Numbered from the stretch's first letter, positions 1 through 6,933 are shown. The stretch is 12,567 bases of DNA from Actinomycetota bacterium (GCA_003161205.1 PMOU01000185.1:1-12567), one strand, 5' to 3'. Notes: a model not told the origin generated them from the sequence alone. Made by a program: numbers and translations.

Positions 1-1
1 C

Positions 2-190
2 ATCGGATCGGTACTTCTTACCATCTGGCTGGTCATCGGTGGGATCGCCGCCGGGCAGCGCGGCGATTACAAAGGCCCTGTCGGCTGTAGCAGGGCTAGT
101 ACGGTCGCGGTGACGATCATCGCCGGTCCCCTCAACTACGCGGGCGTGGACCCGAATATCAACTGCACCGTCCAGCACCCCAGCAATTAG
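2..190 (+). CDS. C-terminal part of a small membrane protein (5' end outside window)
   Basis: An open frame enters from the left edge and ends at TAG 188-190, giving the last 62 residues. It opens with a hydrophobic segment (LLTIWLVIGGIAAGQ), then a polar loop with a cysteine (GPVGCSRAS), a second mildly hydrophobic stretch (TVAVTIIAGPLNYAG) and a polar tail with another cysteine (INCTV). The hydrophobic-AAGQRGDY layout resembles small uncharacterised actinobacterial membrane proteins with one or two helices. No enzymatic motif is visible and I assign no function. Codon use is ordinary for a GC-rich genome, which supports it being genuinely coding. The start and promoter lie outside the window. 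About 100 bases separate it from the next operon, and I see no terminator hairpin there. Confidence 0.6.
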   Translation: MGSVLLTIWLVIGGIAAGQRGDYKGPVGCSRASTVAVTIIAGPLNYAGVDPNINCTVQHPSN

Positions 191-272
191 TTATTGCGGT
201 CCATCCGCGAACGTCGATCCCCCGCGCTACTTGCACGCCATGACCAAGCGTAGCTGTCCGGGTGTCGATGGA

Positions 273-292
273 TGTATCACGCGTGATACACT
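273..292 (+). promoter_or_regulatory. Palindromic operator overlapping the -10 of a leaderless toxin-antitoxin promoter
   Basis: TGTATCACGCGTGATACA (273-290) is a perfect 18-bp palindrome. TACACT (287-292) overlaps its right edge and resembles a -10 element. The antitoxin ATG is 6 bases further on, with no Shine-Dalgarno sequence between, so transcription probably starts at or beside the ATG and the mRNA is leaderless. The palindrome is placed for negative autoregulation by the antitoxin or the toxin-antitoxin complex, as is usual for Phd/YefM systems. That role is inferred. No good -35 is visible. Confidence 0.6.
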
Positions 293-298
293 GTTTTC

Positions 299-535
299 AT
301 GGCTGAAGTGACCATCCGGGAACTGCGTAACCACGGAGGTGATGTGGTGGATCGGGTTGCCCGAGGGGAGCCGGTGACCATTACCCGGGCCGGTCAGCCG
401 GTGGCCGAGCTCCGGCCAGTACCGAAGTCGCCGCTCACGGCCGAGACGCTGCTCGCTCGCTGGCGGCGGTTGCCGTACGTGGATTACCGGACGATGCGGG
501 AAGAGATCGACGAGATCCTGGACCCCTATCTGTGA
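299..535 (+). CDS. Phd/YefM-family antitoxin
   Basis: A 78-residue protein. Residues 1-41 have the Phd/YefM pattern: an N-terminal strand (EVTIRELR), a helix (NHGGDVVDRVARGE), then PVTITRAGQPVAELRPV, the DNA-binding dimer fold. Residues 45-78 (acidic, with aromatic residues, ending EEIDEILDPYL) would be the tail that wraps and neutralises the toxin. Length is normal for the family. The ATG at 299 is chosen because the Phd motif begins at once and a -10 lies just upstream. The TGA overlaps the toxin GTG by 4 nt, so the pair is one operon with likely translational coupling. It probably represses its own promoter through the palindrome at 273-290. A decayed relative lies at 7265-7487. Confidence 0.88.
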   Translation: MAEVTIRELRNHGGDVVDRVARGEPVTITRAGQPVAELRPVPKSPLTAETLLARWRRLPYVDYRTMREEIDEILDPYL

Positions 536-1017
536 CCGGCGAGGCTGAGGTTTCCGTCACGAACGCTGGCGGGGGCCCCGCGCGCGGTATCCCGGATCGA
601 CCTGCCCGGGGAATCTTGGACACCTCGGTGGTCATCGCCCTTCGGGACATCACCGATGTTGCGGCCCTGCCCGCGGAACCGGTCATCACCACTGTGACCC
701 TTGCCGAGCTCTCAGTGGGGCCGCTGGTGGCTCGTGACGACAGGGTCAGGGCGGCCAGGCAGGCCCAACTGCAGGAAGCCGAGGCGGACTTCGACCCGCT
801 GCCTTTCGACCGGGCGTCAGCGCGGGCCTTCGGCCAGGTAGCAGCATCTTTGCGGCGGGCAGGCAGGAAGACTCACGCCCGTGCGTACGATGCGCTGATC
901 GCGGCCGTCGCGGTAGCGAATGGACTACCGGTCTATACGTGTAACGCCGATGATTTCGACGGGATCGACGGTCTGCACGTGGTGCCGGTTAGCGTCGCGG
1001 ATGAAGTTACGGACTAG
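532..1017 (+). CDS. vapC: PIN-domain ribonuclease toxin (VapC family)
   Basis: 161 residues. PIN-domain acidic residues are recognisable in order: D30 in ILDTSVV, E59 in LAEL, D120 in RAYDALIAAVA and D141 in NADDF. They coordinate the divalent metals used to cut RNA, so the toxin looks catalytically intact. It should be held inactive by the antitoxin whose stop overlaps its GTG start (GTGA, 532-535). Residues 1-28 are a longer, Gly/Pro-rich lead-in than most PIN toxins have. The decayed copy at 7484 lacks 48 nt of this lead-in (549-596), so that block may be an in-frame insertion here. The product is probably a cytoplasmic endoribonuclease acting on tRNA or rRNA. The exact target cannot be read from sequence. 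Confidence 0.88.
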   Translation: MTGEAEVSVTNAGGGPARGIPDRPARGILDTSVVIALRDITDVAALPAEPVITTVTLAELSVGPLVARDDRVRAARQAQLQEAEADFDPLPFDRASARAFGQVAASLRRAGRKTHARAYDALIAAVAVANGLPVYTCNADDFDGIDGLHVVPVSVADEVTD

Positions 1018-1086
1018 GCCGCGACCGGGCTCAGGTGCCGGGTACGGGGAACTGGAACTCTTCGACGGCCAGACCATACTTGTGAG

Positions 1087-1244
1087 ATGGATCAGAGGGA
1101 TGATCTAGTACCGCGCCAGGCGGAGAGCCTCGTGACCGACGCGCTCCGCTTCCGGAAGGCCGCGGGCTGACAGCGCAGCGCGCCGAGGAGCTAATCGCCG
1201 AAATCAGGGCCGGGCGAGACGTCCAGGCGAAGGAGGGACGATGA
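1087..1244 (+). pseudogene. Possible small frameshifted ORF coupled to the cupin gene
   Basis: An ATG at 1087 opens 27 codons (MDQRDDLVPRQAESL... ending RFRKAAG) that stop at TGA 1168-1170. Stepping back one base at 1167 opens a second stretch, LTAQRAEELIAEIRAGRD plus seven residues. It ends at TGA 1242-1244, overlapping the cupin ATG as ATGA. Joined, the two parts give a plausible soluble helical protein of about 52 residues. A 1-base deletion in a real small gene, or a -1 translational shift, would explain this. I do not recognise a family, and there is no obvious slippery run at the joint. It may instead be random open sequence in GC-rich DNA. Confidence 0.28.
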
Positions 1245-1666
1245 CCGACAGCGGCAGCACCAGCCGAAAGCCGGTGATACTGGCACCGGGCGAGGGCCGG
1301 GCCTATCCGATGGGTCGCATCTCGGCGGTGTTCAAGGCCGACGGCGCGGAGACCGGGCAGCTGTATTCGATCTCCGAGTGGTGGCTCGACCCGCACACCA
1401 AGGGCCCCGGCGCGCATTCGCACCCGGAGGACGACGTTTTCTACGTCCTCGCCGGCACCATGAGCGTGCTGGTCGGCACCGACTGGATCGAGGCGCCCAC
1501 CGGGTCGTTCGTCGTGGTGCCCGGAAATGTGACCCACGACTTCGAGAACCGCGGTCCCGAACGTGCCGGGGTCCTCAACGTCTCGGCCCCGGGCAACTTC
1601 GAGCAGCACATGCCGAGCATCGCCCAATGGTTCGCCGAACACCCTCCCGGCGACACCCGCGCCTGA
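1241..1666 (+). CDS. Single-domain cupin protein
   Basis: 141 residues forming one beta-barrel cupin domain. Motif 1 is visible as GAHSHPEDDVFYVLAG (H59, H61, with E63 or D64 near the usual acidic ligand) and motif 2 as PGNVTHDFEN (H99), so a metal site is likely. Residues 1-45 hold the first strands and 118-141 a short helical tail (FEQHMPSIAQWFAEH). A strong Shine-Dalgarno (AAGGAGG, 1230-1236) sits 4 nt from the ATG, which fixes the start. Cupins of this size include sugar isomerases, dioxygenases and regulatory sensors, and the substrate cannot be called. It converges on the TetR gene, with 6 nt between their stops and no terminator. Transcription could start upstream with the toxin operon. 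Confidence 0.83.
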   Translation: MTDSGSTSRKPVILAPGEGRAYPMGRISAVFKADGAETGQLYSISEWWLDPHTKGPGAHSHPEDDVFYVLAGTMSVLVGTDWIEAPTGSFVVVPGNVTHDFENRGPERAGVLNVSAPGNFEQHMPSIAQWFAEHPPGDTRA

Positions 1667-1672
1667 CCCAGT

Positions 1673-2293
1673 TCACGGAGCTGCATGCGGGAACAAGCGG
1701 TGCAGGTGGTAGTCGATGACGGCCTGGGCCTGCTCGACCGAGGACTGGCCACCGAGAACGCTCGTGCCCAGGCCCGCGGACATGGCCAGCAGGCTGACGG
1801 CTTCGGTGTCCGGGTCCAGGTCGGCGGGCGTGCCACCGGCCGCCTGGGCCGCTCGCAGCTGCGCCGCGACCACGTCGACCACGGCGTTTGAGTTCCGGAC
1901 CAGGGGAGCGATAGCCAGCGCCGGCTCGGTCAGCGAGAGCGCGAAGTAGGCCGTGTACAGAACGGTGAAGGTACGCCGCTCCTCGTCCGCGGGCAGCCCC
2001 TCGGTCAGGATGGCGGCGACAATGTCGCGCGGGTTGGCCGGGCCTCCAGCCGGTCTGACCCGCCGTATCCGCGCGAGTGCCCGCTCGCTGAACTGTGCCG
2101 CCAGATGCTGCATGGCGGCCAGCAGCAGCTCTTCCTTGGTGCCGAAGTAGTACTGGACCAGCCGCAGGGAGACGCCGGCTTCGGCCGCGACCTCGCGCAT
2201 GCCGGTGGCGTGCAGCCCGCGGGTGGCCGCCGTCCGCAGCAGCGCCTCCGCGATCTGCCGCCGCCGTTCCTCATGATCGACCCGCTTCGGCAC
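1673..2293 (-). CDS. TetR-family transcriptional repressor
   Basis: 206 residues, normal for TetR. The N-terminus (VPKRVDHEERRRQIAEALL) leads into the helix-turn-helix TGMREVAAEAGVSLRLVQYYF, followed by the typical GTKEELLLAAM helix. The C-terminal two thirds are the helical ligand-binding and dimer domain (about residues 60-206). The GTG at 2293 is preferred because it places the HTH at the usual distance from the start. The frame stays open far upstream, but that would overlap the divergent gene's start region. The divergent partner is the hydrolase at 2369, and the dyad at 2332-2349 between them is the likely operator. The most natural model is repression of the hydrolase and of itself, relieved by a small ligand. 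The ligand is unknown. Confidence 0.9.
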   Translation of the reverse strand: MPKRVDHEERRRQIAEALLRTAATRGLHATGMREVAAEAGVSLRLVQYYFGTKEELLLAAMQHLAAQFSERALARIRRVRPAGGPANPRDIVAAILTEGLPADEERRTFTVLYTAYFALSLTEPALAIAPLVRNSNAVVDVVAAQLRAAQAAGGTPADLDPDTEAVSLLAMSAGLGTSVLGGQSSVEQAQAVIDYHLHRLFPHAAP

Positions 2294-2331
2294 CCGCTCA
2301 CCGTATCCCTCGTTGCCCGCCAGACCCGTTG

Positions 2332-2349
2332 ATGATACGTTCGTATCAT
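2332..2349. promoter_or_regulatory. Divergent TetR-type operator and promoter region
   Basis: ATGATACG-TT-CGTATCAT is an 18-bp dyad with perfect 8-bp arms. It sits between the divergent repressor (start 2293) and hydrolase (start 2369). TATCAT (2344-2349) on the plus strand and TATGAT (complement of 2345-2350) on the minus strand resemble -10 hexamers inside or beside the dyad. A bound repressor would therefore block both promoters. The hydrolase ribosome binding site GAGGAGG follows at 2355-2361. Confidence 0.62.
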
Positions 2350-2368
2350 AAAGACGAGGAGGCCAGAC

Positions 2369-3349
2369 ATGCTGGCACCCAAAGCCGACGTGGGATCGTG
2401 GGTCAGCGAAGCGGCGCGGGAGAAGTTCATGGCCGCGTACGAGCGGGCGTTTGCGCTCTGGCCCCAGCCCGTTGAGGAATTCGATCTCGAGACGGCGACC
2501 GCGACCACCCGGGTGCACGCCTACCGGCCGCATCCCGGCGGGGAGCCGGTCGTGCTGCTCACCGGGGCCGGGTTCAACGCCTCGGGCTGGTACCCGCACG
2601 TCGCCGCGCTCGCCCAGCACCACCCCGTCTACGGGATCGACATGCCCGGCGACCCGAACCCCAGCGTCCTGCGCGCCCCGCTCACTCCGCCGGAATCCTG
2701 CGCGGCGTGGCTCGACGAGCTGCTCGGCCAGCTCAGCGACCACCCGGCGCACCTGGTCGGCCTGTCCTACGGCGGCTGGGTCGCCATGAACCAGGCGATC
2801 CGCATGCCCGGGCGGGTCGCCTCCATCACGCTGCTTGACCCCGCCGGGCTTACCAAGCTCGACGCCCGCTTCTGGTGGTGGCTCACCATCAGCGGCCTGG
2901 CCAGCCTGACCCCGATGCCGCTACGCCGCCACCTCGCCCGCTGGCTGGACAGCCCGGCCATGCTGGAACGGGAGCTGATGACGCTGATGTGGGCCGGCAG
3001 CCGCGGCTACCGGATGGAGCCCAAGTTCCCCGGCATCCTCACCGACGACGAACTCCGCACGATCGACGTGCCGGCCCTGCTGATCACCGGCACGCGCAGC
3101 GCCATGCTCACCCCCGCCGAGGCCCGCGCCCGGGCCAGCCTCATGCCCCACGCGGAGGTCGCCATCGTCCCCGGCAGCCACGGCGGCGTCCACCGCATCG
3201 ACGAGCTGAACGACCGCATCGCCGCCTTCATCCAAGCCCACACCACCGGCAAGGACGCGTTAATTAAGGCCCGGCTCGCGGGCTCACGACGCCGAGGTCG
3301 TAGCCCAGGACGACCGCCTGGACCCGGTCGCGCAGCCCGAGCTTGGTGA
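2369..3349 (+). CDS. Alpha/beta-fold hydrolase
   Basis: 326 residues. Beta strands lead to the oxyanion loop (LLTGAGFNASGW, about 63-74) and the nucleophile elbow GLSYGG with S133. The catalytic histidine is probably H271 (GSHGG). A cap region lies at about 160-225 (FWWWLTISGLASL). The acid usually found after strand 7 is not evident: the LLITGTRSAML turn has Arg-Ser where GxxD is typical, so the acid may be elsewhere or missing. GAGGAGG 7 nt before the ATG supports the start. Residues after about 296 are Arg/Gly/Pro-rich and read through the antisense 3' end of the response-regulator gene for 86 nt. They look like an extension after loss of the ancestral stop. Probably an esterase, lipase or C-C hydrolase repressed by the divergent TetR regulator. 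Confidence 0.85.
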   Translation: MLAPKADVGSWVSEAAREKFMAAYERAFALWPQPVEEFDLETATATTRVHAYRPHPGGEPVVLLTGAGFNASGWYPHVAALAQHHPVYGIDMPGDPNPSVLRAPLTPPESCAAWLDELLGQLSDHPAHLVGLSYGGWVAMNQAIRMPGRVASITLLDPAGLTKLDARFWWWLTISGLASLTPMPLRRHLARWLDSPAMLERELMTLMWAGSRGYRMEPKFPGILTDDELRTIDVPALLITGTRSAMLTPAEARARASLMPHAEVAIVPGSHGGVHRIDELNDRIAAFIQAHTTGKDALIKARLAGSRRRGRSPGRPPGPGRAARAW

Positions 3350-3929
3350 GGATCCGGGTCACGTGGGTCTTGACCGTCGTCTCGGCCACGATGAGCTCGG
3401 CGGCGATCTCGCCGTTGTTCTTGCCCAGGGCCATGAGCGTGAAGACCTCGACCTCACGCGGGCTCAGCGCCTGCAGGGCCCGCGCCGCGTCGCCCGTCCG
3501 TCTCGGTGCCGTGAACTCCTCGATGAGCCGCTTGGTGACGGTCGGGGCGAGCAGGGCCTGTCCTTGGCTGACCGTGTGGATGCCGCTGATCAGCTGCGGC
3601 GCCGGGACGTCCTTCAGGAGGAACCCGCTGGCCCCGGCGCGAAGCGCGTCGTAGACGTACTCGTCGAGGTCGAAGGTGGTCAGGATCAGGATCTGGGTCG
3701 GCGAGCCGTTCTGGGCCAGGATCCGGCGGGTCGCCTCGATCCCGTCCAGCTCCGGCATCCGGATGTCCATCAGCACGACGTCAGGGCGCAGCTCACGGGC
3801 GGCGCGGACCGCCTCGCTGCCGGTGCGGGCCTCGGCGACGACCTCGATGTCCGGGTCGGCCGCCAGGATCATCCGGAAGCCGGTCCGGATGAGCTCCTGG
3901 TCATCGGCGATCACCAGCCGTACCGTCAC
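3264..3929 (-). CDS. NarL/FixJ-family response regulator
   Basis: 221 residues from GTG 3929. The receiver domain (1-120) has the acidic pair D9/D10, the phosphoacceptor D55 (VVLMDIRMPELDG), T84 in LILTTF and K106 in FLLKDV, so it is a complete phosphorylatable switch. A linker leads to the LuxR/GerE helix-turn-helix (about 154-215): LSPREVEVFTLMALGKNNGEI, then ETTVKTHVTRILTKLGLRDR. The GTG overlaps the kinase TGA by 4 nt (3926-3929), so the pair is translationally coupled and very likely cognate. The longer open frame upstream lies inside the kinase gene and is ignored. It presumably acts as a dimeric DNA-binding activator. No candidate target site or stress-response gene adjoins the operon, so the regulon is unknown. 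Confidence 0.93.
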   Translation of the reverse strand: MTVRLVIADDQELIRTGFRMILAADPDIEVVAEARTGSEAVRAARELRPDVVLMDIRMPELDGIEATRRILAQNGSPTQILILTTFDLDEYVYDALRAGASGFLLKDVPAPQLISGIHTVSQGQALLAPTVTKRLIEEFTAPRRTGDAARALQALSPREVEVFTLMALGKNNGEIAAELIVAETTVKTHVTRILTKLGLRDRVQAVVLGYDLGVVSPRAGP

Positions 3930-6319
3930 AGCAGCGCTCCTTCGGCGGCGCGCGGAATGCGGACCGCCAGGTGCCATTGTCCGGTGCCGGGTGCGGCCGC
4001 ATCGATCTCGCCGCCGCACAACGCGATGCGTTCGCGCATGGTGCCGGTGGGCCAGCGGTTCGGGCCGCTCTGCTGCGCGGTCAGGCGAAGCTCGAGGTCA
4101 TCGTCGCGGAACAGCAGGCGCACGGTCATCCTGCCCTCGCCGGCGAGCCGCGTATCGCGCAGCGCCTCTTCCAGCACCCGGTAGACGCCAAGCTCGACCG
4201 CGGCGGGGATGTCGCCGGGCTCGCCCTCGACCCCGAGCTCGACGGGCCGGCCGGCCTCGCGCGCCGCCTTGATGAGCGCGTACACCTGGTCCACGCCCGG
4301 CAGCGGCGCCAGGTCGGGCGTGGCTTCCCCGCGCCGGAGCGCACCCAGGATGCGGCGCATGTCGGCGAGGGACTGGCGGCCGGTCTGCTCGACCGCTTCC
4401 ATCGCCCGGCAGGCCGACGGCGGGTCCTGCCTCAGCTGCGCCCGGGCCGCTTCCGCCTGGATCACCATGATCGAGATGGCGCCGGTCAGGGACTCGTGCA
4501 GCTCCCGGGCGATGCGAGAGCGCTCGCCCGCCACCGCCAGCCGGGTCCGGTCGTCGCTCTCCGCCGTCAGTCGGGAAAGGGCGCGCCCGAGCCCCGCGTT
4601 CTTCGCCCGCCTGGCTCGCATCGCCCGGCCCAGGCCCCACGCGGCGCCGGTGATGACCGCCGCGCCGGCCAGGTCGGCCGGCGTTCCCGTGTGCGAGGCC
4701 AGGTGGGGCGCGACCGACAGCCCGAGCACGAGCCCCAGCCCGAGCACAGCACGGAACCGGTTCGCCCAGGAGGCGACCGTGTAGGGCGGTACGAGGAGCC
4801 AGAAGGCGGCGGCGATGGCCGAGTCGCGCGGGGGCGTCAGTGCGACCGACATGATCCCGGCGATCGCGCCGGCCGCCACGACGAACACCAGCGGGTACCG
4901 CCGCCGCCACAGCGCGGCGATCGCGTAGCCCGAGATGGCCAGCGCGTTCAAGGCGATCGGGCCCCGGACGTCGTTGCTGGTCAGGATCCCGATCTCCAGG
5001 ACAACGAGGATGGCGCCCGCGAAGACCGGGTCCTGCCACTGCCAGCGGGATCCCTCACCGGCGGCGGGAGAGTGCGCTACGCCAGCGCCTGCATCCGGGT
5101 CCGCAGGCACCGTCGCGCTCTGCATCGACAGGCGGGGCACCGGCAGGCGGGCGCGCACCTCGAACCCGCCCTCCGGGCGGTGGCCGGCCCACATTTCCCC
5201 GCCGAGGCGGGAGACCCGCTCGCCCATGCCGATCAGCCCCTGTCCCGATCCCGGCGCGGTGCTCCCGAGCCCGGACCGGCCGCGACCCGTGTCCGTCACC
5301 GTGATCTCGAGCTGGGCCTCGCCCACCCGGGCGGACACGTCGGCGCGGGCCGGGCCAGCATGCTTGATGCAGTTGGTCAGCGCTTCTTGTACCACCCGGT
5401 AAGCCACCGCGTCCACGGCCGGATCGAGCGAGGCTACGGGTCCGGACAACTGGACACTGACGTCGAGGCCAGCCGCCCGCGCTCGGCCGGCCAGCGTCTC
5501 GACGTCACCGAGCCCTGGGCCGGCGGCGCCGTCCGGCTCACCGCCGCGCCGAAGGGATCCCACGAGCCGACGCAGGTCGCCGAGCGCCTCCCGGCCCGCG
5601 CTCTCCACGGCTCGCAGCGCGGCATCCGCCTGTTCCGGATCGGAGGCAGCTACCGTCCGTGCCCCGCTGGCCTGGACAGTCATCACGCTGAGGCAGTGCG
5701 CGATCACGTCATGCAGCTCGCGCGCCATCCGGCTCCGTTCCTCGCCCGCAGCCACGTGGGAACGGCGTTCCTGCTCGGTATCGATCAGCGCGGAACGCAG
5801 CCTGAGATTGTCGGTCAGCAAGGAACGTGAGGCCAGCAGGAAACCGCAGGTGAAGGGAAGCGGGCCGAACAGGGCCCAGGTGCCGGCCATGCTCCCGATC
5901 GAGCCTGAGCCCGGATCGAACGTGATGACCCACGCGGTGCCCGACCACGCGGCGAAGCAGGCAACGCACCACAGGACCCGCGGCCAGGACCGGGTGCTCT
6001 GGCCGAGGATATAGAAGCTGAATGCTATTGCCGCCGCCTCGAATGTCCCGTCGCCGTTGTAGAGGCTGACGGCCTGGAACACCGCGAGCGCCGCGGCGGC
6101 CGCGAGCGTCGCGCCGACCGGGCTGACGCGCCGCCAGGCGATGGTGCCCATCAGGACCGCCAGAGCCACGACCGCGAGCACGTTCAGGTCCCGATGGGGC
6201 TCTCTCGCCGCGTTCCACCATGCCCCCGCGAACCCGGCCGCCGCCACGATCCGGTCGACCAGCACAGGGTCTCGGACGAGCGTCCCTAGCCCCGCCGTCC
6301 AGCCCCGAACCCGGCTCAC
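3926..6319 (-). CDS. Tandem (double) NarL-type membrane sensor histidine kinase with degenerate second kinase core
   Basis: 797 residues, about twice the usual length, made of two successive membrane-sensor plus HisKA_3/HATPase units. Unit 1: roughly six membrane segments between 23 and 168, H-box RELHDVIAHCLS (H203), N-box EALTNCIKH (N316, H320), G1 box DTGRG (D343) and G2 box GQGLIGMGERV (359-369). All are intact. After an Ala/Gly/Pro linker (about 400-425), unit 2 has about six more membrane segments (432-565) and H-box RELHESLTGAIS. That keeps H608, but the following acid is Glu and the second His is Gly. Its N-box position reads EEALRDTRLAG without the Asn, and the G1 region (LRLTAQQSGPN) lacks the Asp. 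It therefore should not bind ATP normally. The GTG at 6319 follows AAGG by 7 nt. The gene is 4 nt after the small membrane-protein gene and overlaps the regulator gene. Confidence 0.92.
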   Translation of the reverse strand: MSRVRGWTAGLGTLVRDPVLVDRIVAAAGFAGAWWNAAREPHRDLNVLAVVALAVLMGTIAWRRVSPVGATLAAAAALAVFQAVSLYNGDGTFEAAAIAFSFYILGQSTRSWPRVLWCVACFAAWSGTAWVITFDPGSGSIGSMAGTWALFGPLPFTCGFLLASRSLLTDNLRLRSALIDTEQERRSHVAAGEERSRMARELHDVIAHCLSVMTVQASGARTVAASDPEQADAALRAVESAGREALGDLRRLVGSLRRGGEPDGAAGPGLGDVETLAGRARAAGLDVSVQLSGPVASLDPAVDAVAYRVVQEALTNCIKHAGPARADVSARVGEAQLEITVTDTGRGRSGLGSTAPGSGQGLIGMGERVSRLGGEMWAGHRPEGGFEVRARLPVPRLSMQSATVPADPDAGAGVAHSPAAGEGSRWQWQDPVFAGAILVVLEIGILTSNDVRGPIALNALAISGYAIAALWRRRYPLVFVVAAGAIAGIMSVALTPPRDSAIAAAFWLLVPPYTVASWANRFRAVLGLGLVLGLSVAPHLASHTGTPADLAGAAVITGAAWGLGRAMRARRAKNAGLGRALSRLTAESDDRTRLAVAGERSRIARELHESLTGAISIMVIQAEAARAQLRQDPPSACRAMEAVEQTGRQSLADMRRILGALRRGEATPDLAPLPGVDQVYALIKAAREAGRPVELGVEGEPGDIPAAVELGVYRVLEEALRDTRLAGEGRMTVRLLFRDDDLELRLTAQQSGPNRWPTGTMRERIALCGGEIDAAAPGTGQWHLAVRIPRAAEGALL

Positions 6320-6323
6320 GCTG

Positions 6324-6557
6324 CTACCTTACCGATGACCTCTCCCGCCTCTCCTGCGACGCGGACCGCGTGCGGCGCGTCTGCACGAAGGCGGTGATCC
6401 CCAGGACGATCATCACGATGATGCACACCGGGGCCAGGAGCCACGAGGGGTTGCCCTGCTTGCCGCCGAGGTTCCCGATAAAGAAGAACGCCACCGCCGC
6501 GATCAGCAGCACGATGTAGGTGCCGCGGGTGCAAGCCAGCCGGGTGATACGGTCCAT
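6324..6557 (-). CDS. Small two-helix membrane protein, first gene of the two-component operon
   Basis: 77 residues. Two hydrophobic helices are clear: residues 13-29 (TYIVLLIAAVAFFFIG) and 40-59 (LLAPVCIIVMIVLGITAF). They are joined by a short Gly/Lys/Asn loop and followed by an Arg/Ser-rich basic tail (60-77) that should sit in the cytoplasm. An AAGGGAG sequence about 9 nt before the ATG at 6557 supports this start over an upstream in-frame ATG at 6686. Its stop is 4 nt before the kinase start, so it is co-transcribed with the kinase and regulator. Small membrane proteins in such positions can be accessory sensors or targets of the kinase, but that is inference. I recognise no named family. 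Confidence 0.75.
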   Translation of the reverse strand: MDRITRLACTRGTYIVLLIAAVAFFFIGNLGGKQGNPSWLLAPVCIIVMIVLGITAFVQTRRTRSASQERRERSSVR

Positions 6558-6752
6558 GATGATGCGCTCCCTTGGATAGCAGGATGTCATTTCCGGCCCG
6601 TCAAGGGCCATACCCGCAGAATCACACGCGGCCAGCGCCAAAGCATCCTCTCGCCGTTCGATTCCCGTGGACCGCGGAAGGATCATCGCTGTAGCCCCTG
6701 GAAGTACAGACTCACCCGGTCACTACCAGCCCACGCCACCGGCAACCAGACA

Positions 6753-6825
6753 GCTCACCCGGCCGACACCGAAAACCAAAACCTTTAGGACCGAACGAAC
6801 CGTGGTGCCTGCTCCCGGTGATCGC
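6753..6825 (-). repeat. Dispersed ~70-bp repeat, copy 1
   Basis: This stretch matches 7648-7717 and 10271-10340 over about 70 bp. Shared blocks are GACACCGAAA, CCAAA, AGGACCGAACGA, CCGTG and CTCCCGGTGAT. This copy has three single-base insertions (GAAAACCAAAACCTTT). Read on the minus strand, all three copies encode variants of HGSFGPKVWFRC, here HHGSFGPKGFGFRC. With copy 2 it forms direct repeats flanking the broken XRE and toxin-antitoxin remnants. I see no terminal inverted repeats or transposase. Confidence 0.75.
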
Positions 6826-6933
6826 CCTGATCTGATCGCGGACGAACTTGCGGTGGGCGGCACGCACCCGCCTCAGCCACCGCAATCGCACCGCCCGCCC
6901 CATCCACTCACCTCGTCCCCTGCTCGGTATTCG

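Noticed and set aside
1031..1642. A 203-codon minus-strand frame across the cupin gene
   Set aside because: The cupin on the plus strand has its metal motifs, ribosome binding site and normal length. The antisense frame has none of these.
3258..3268. TTAATTAA, a rare 8-bp site in GC-rich DNA, as a cloning scar
   Set aside because: It coincides with the natural TAA stop of the response regulator, and the flanking genes continue normally.
3971..5830. A 619-codon plus-strand open frame antisense to the histidine kinase
   Set aside because: The minus strand encodes a kinase with unmistakable motifs. The antisense frame is Arg/His/Gly/Pro-rich with no domain, typical of shadow frames in high-GC genes.
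6576..6604. TTGACG and TGCTAT with a 17-bp spacer on the minus strand, upstream of the small membrane protein
   Set aside because: The implied transcription start would fall inside the ribosome binding site used for the ATG at 6557, and the -10 is a poor match.
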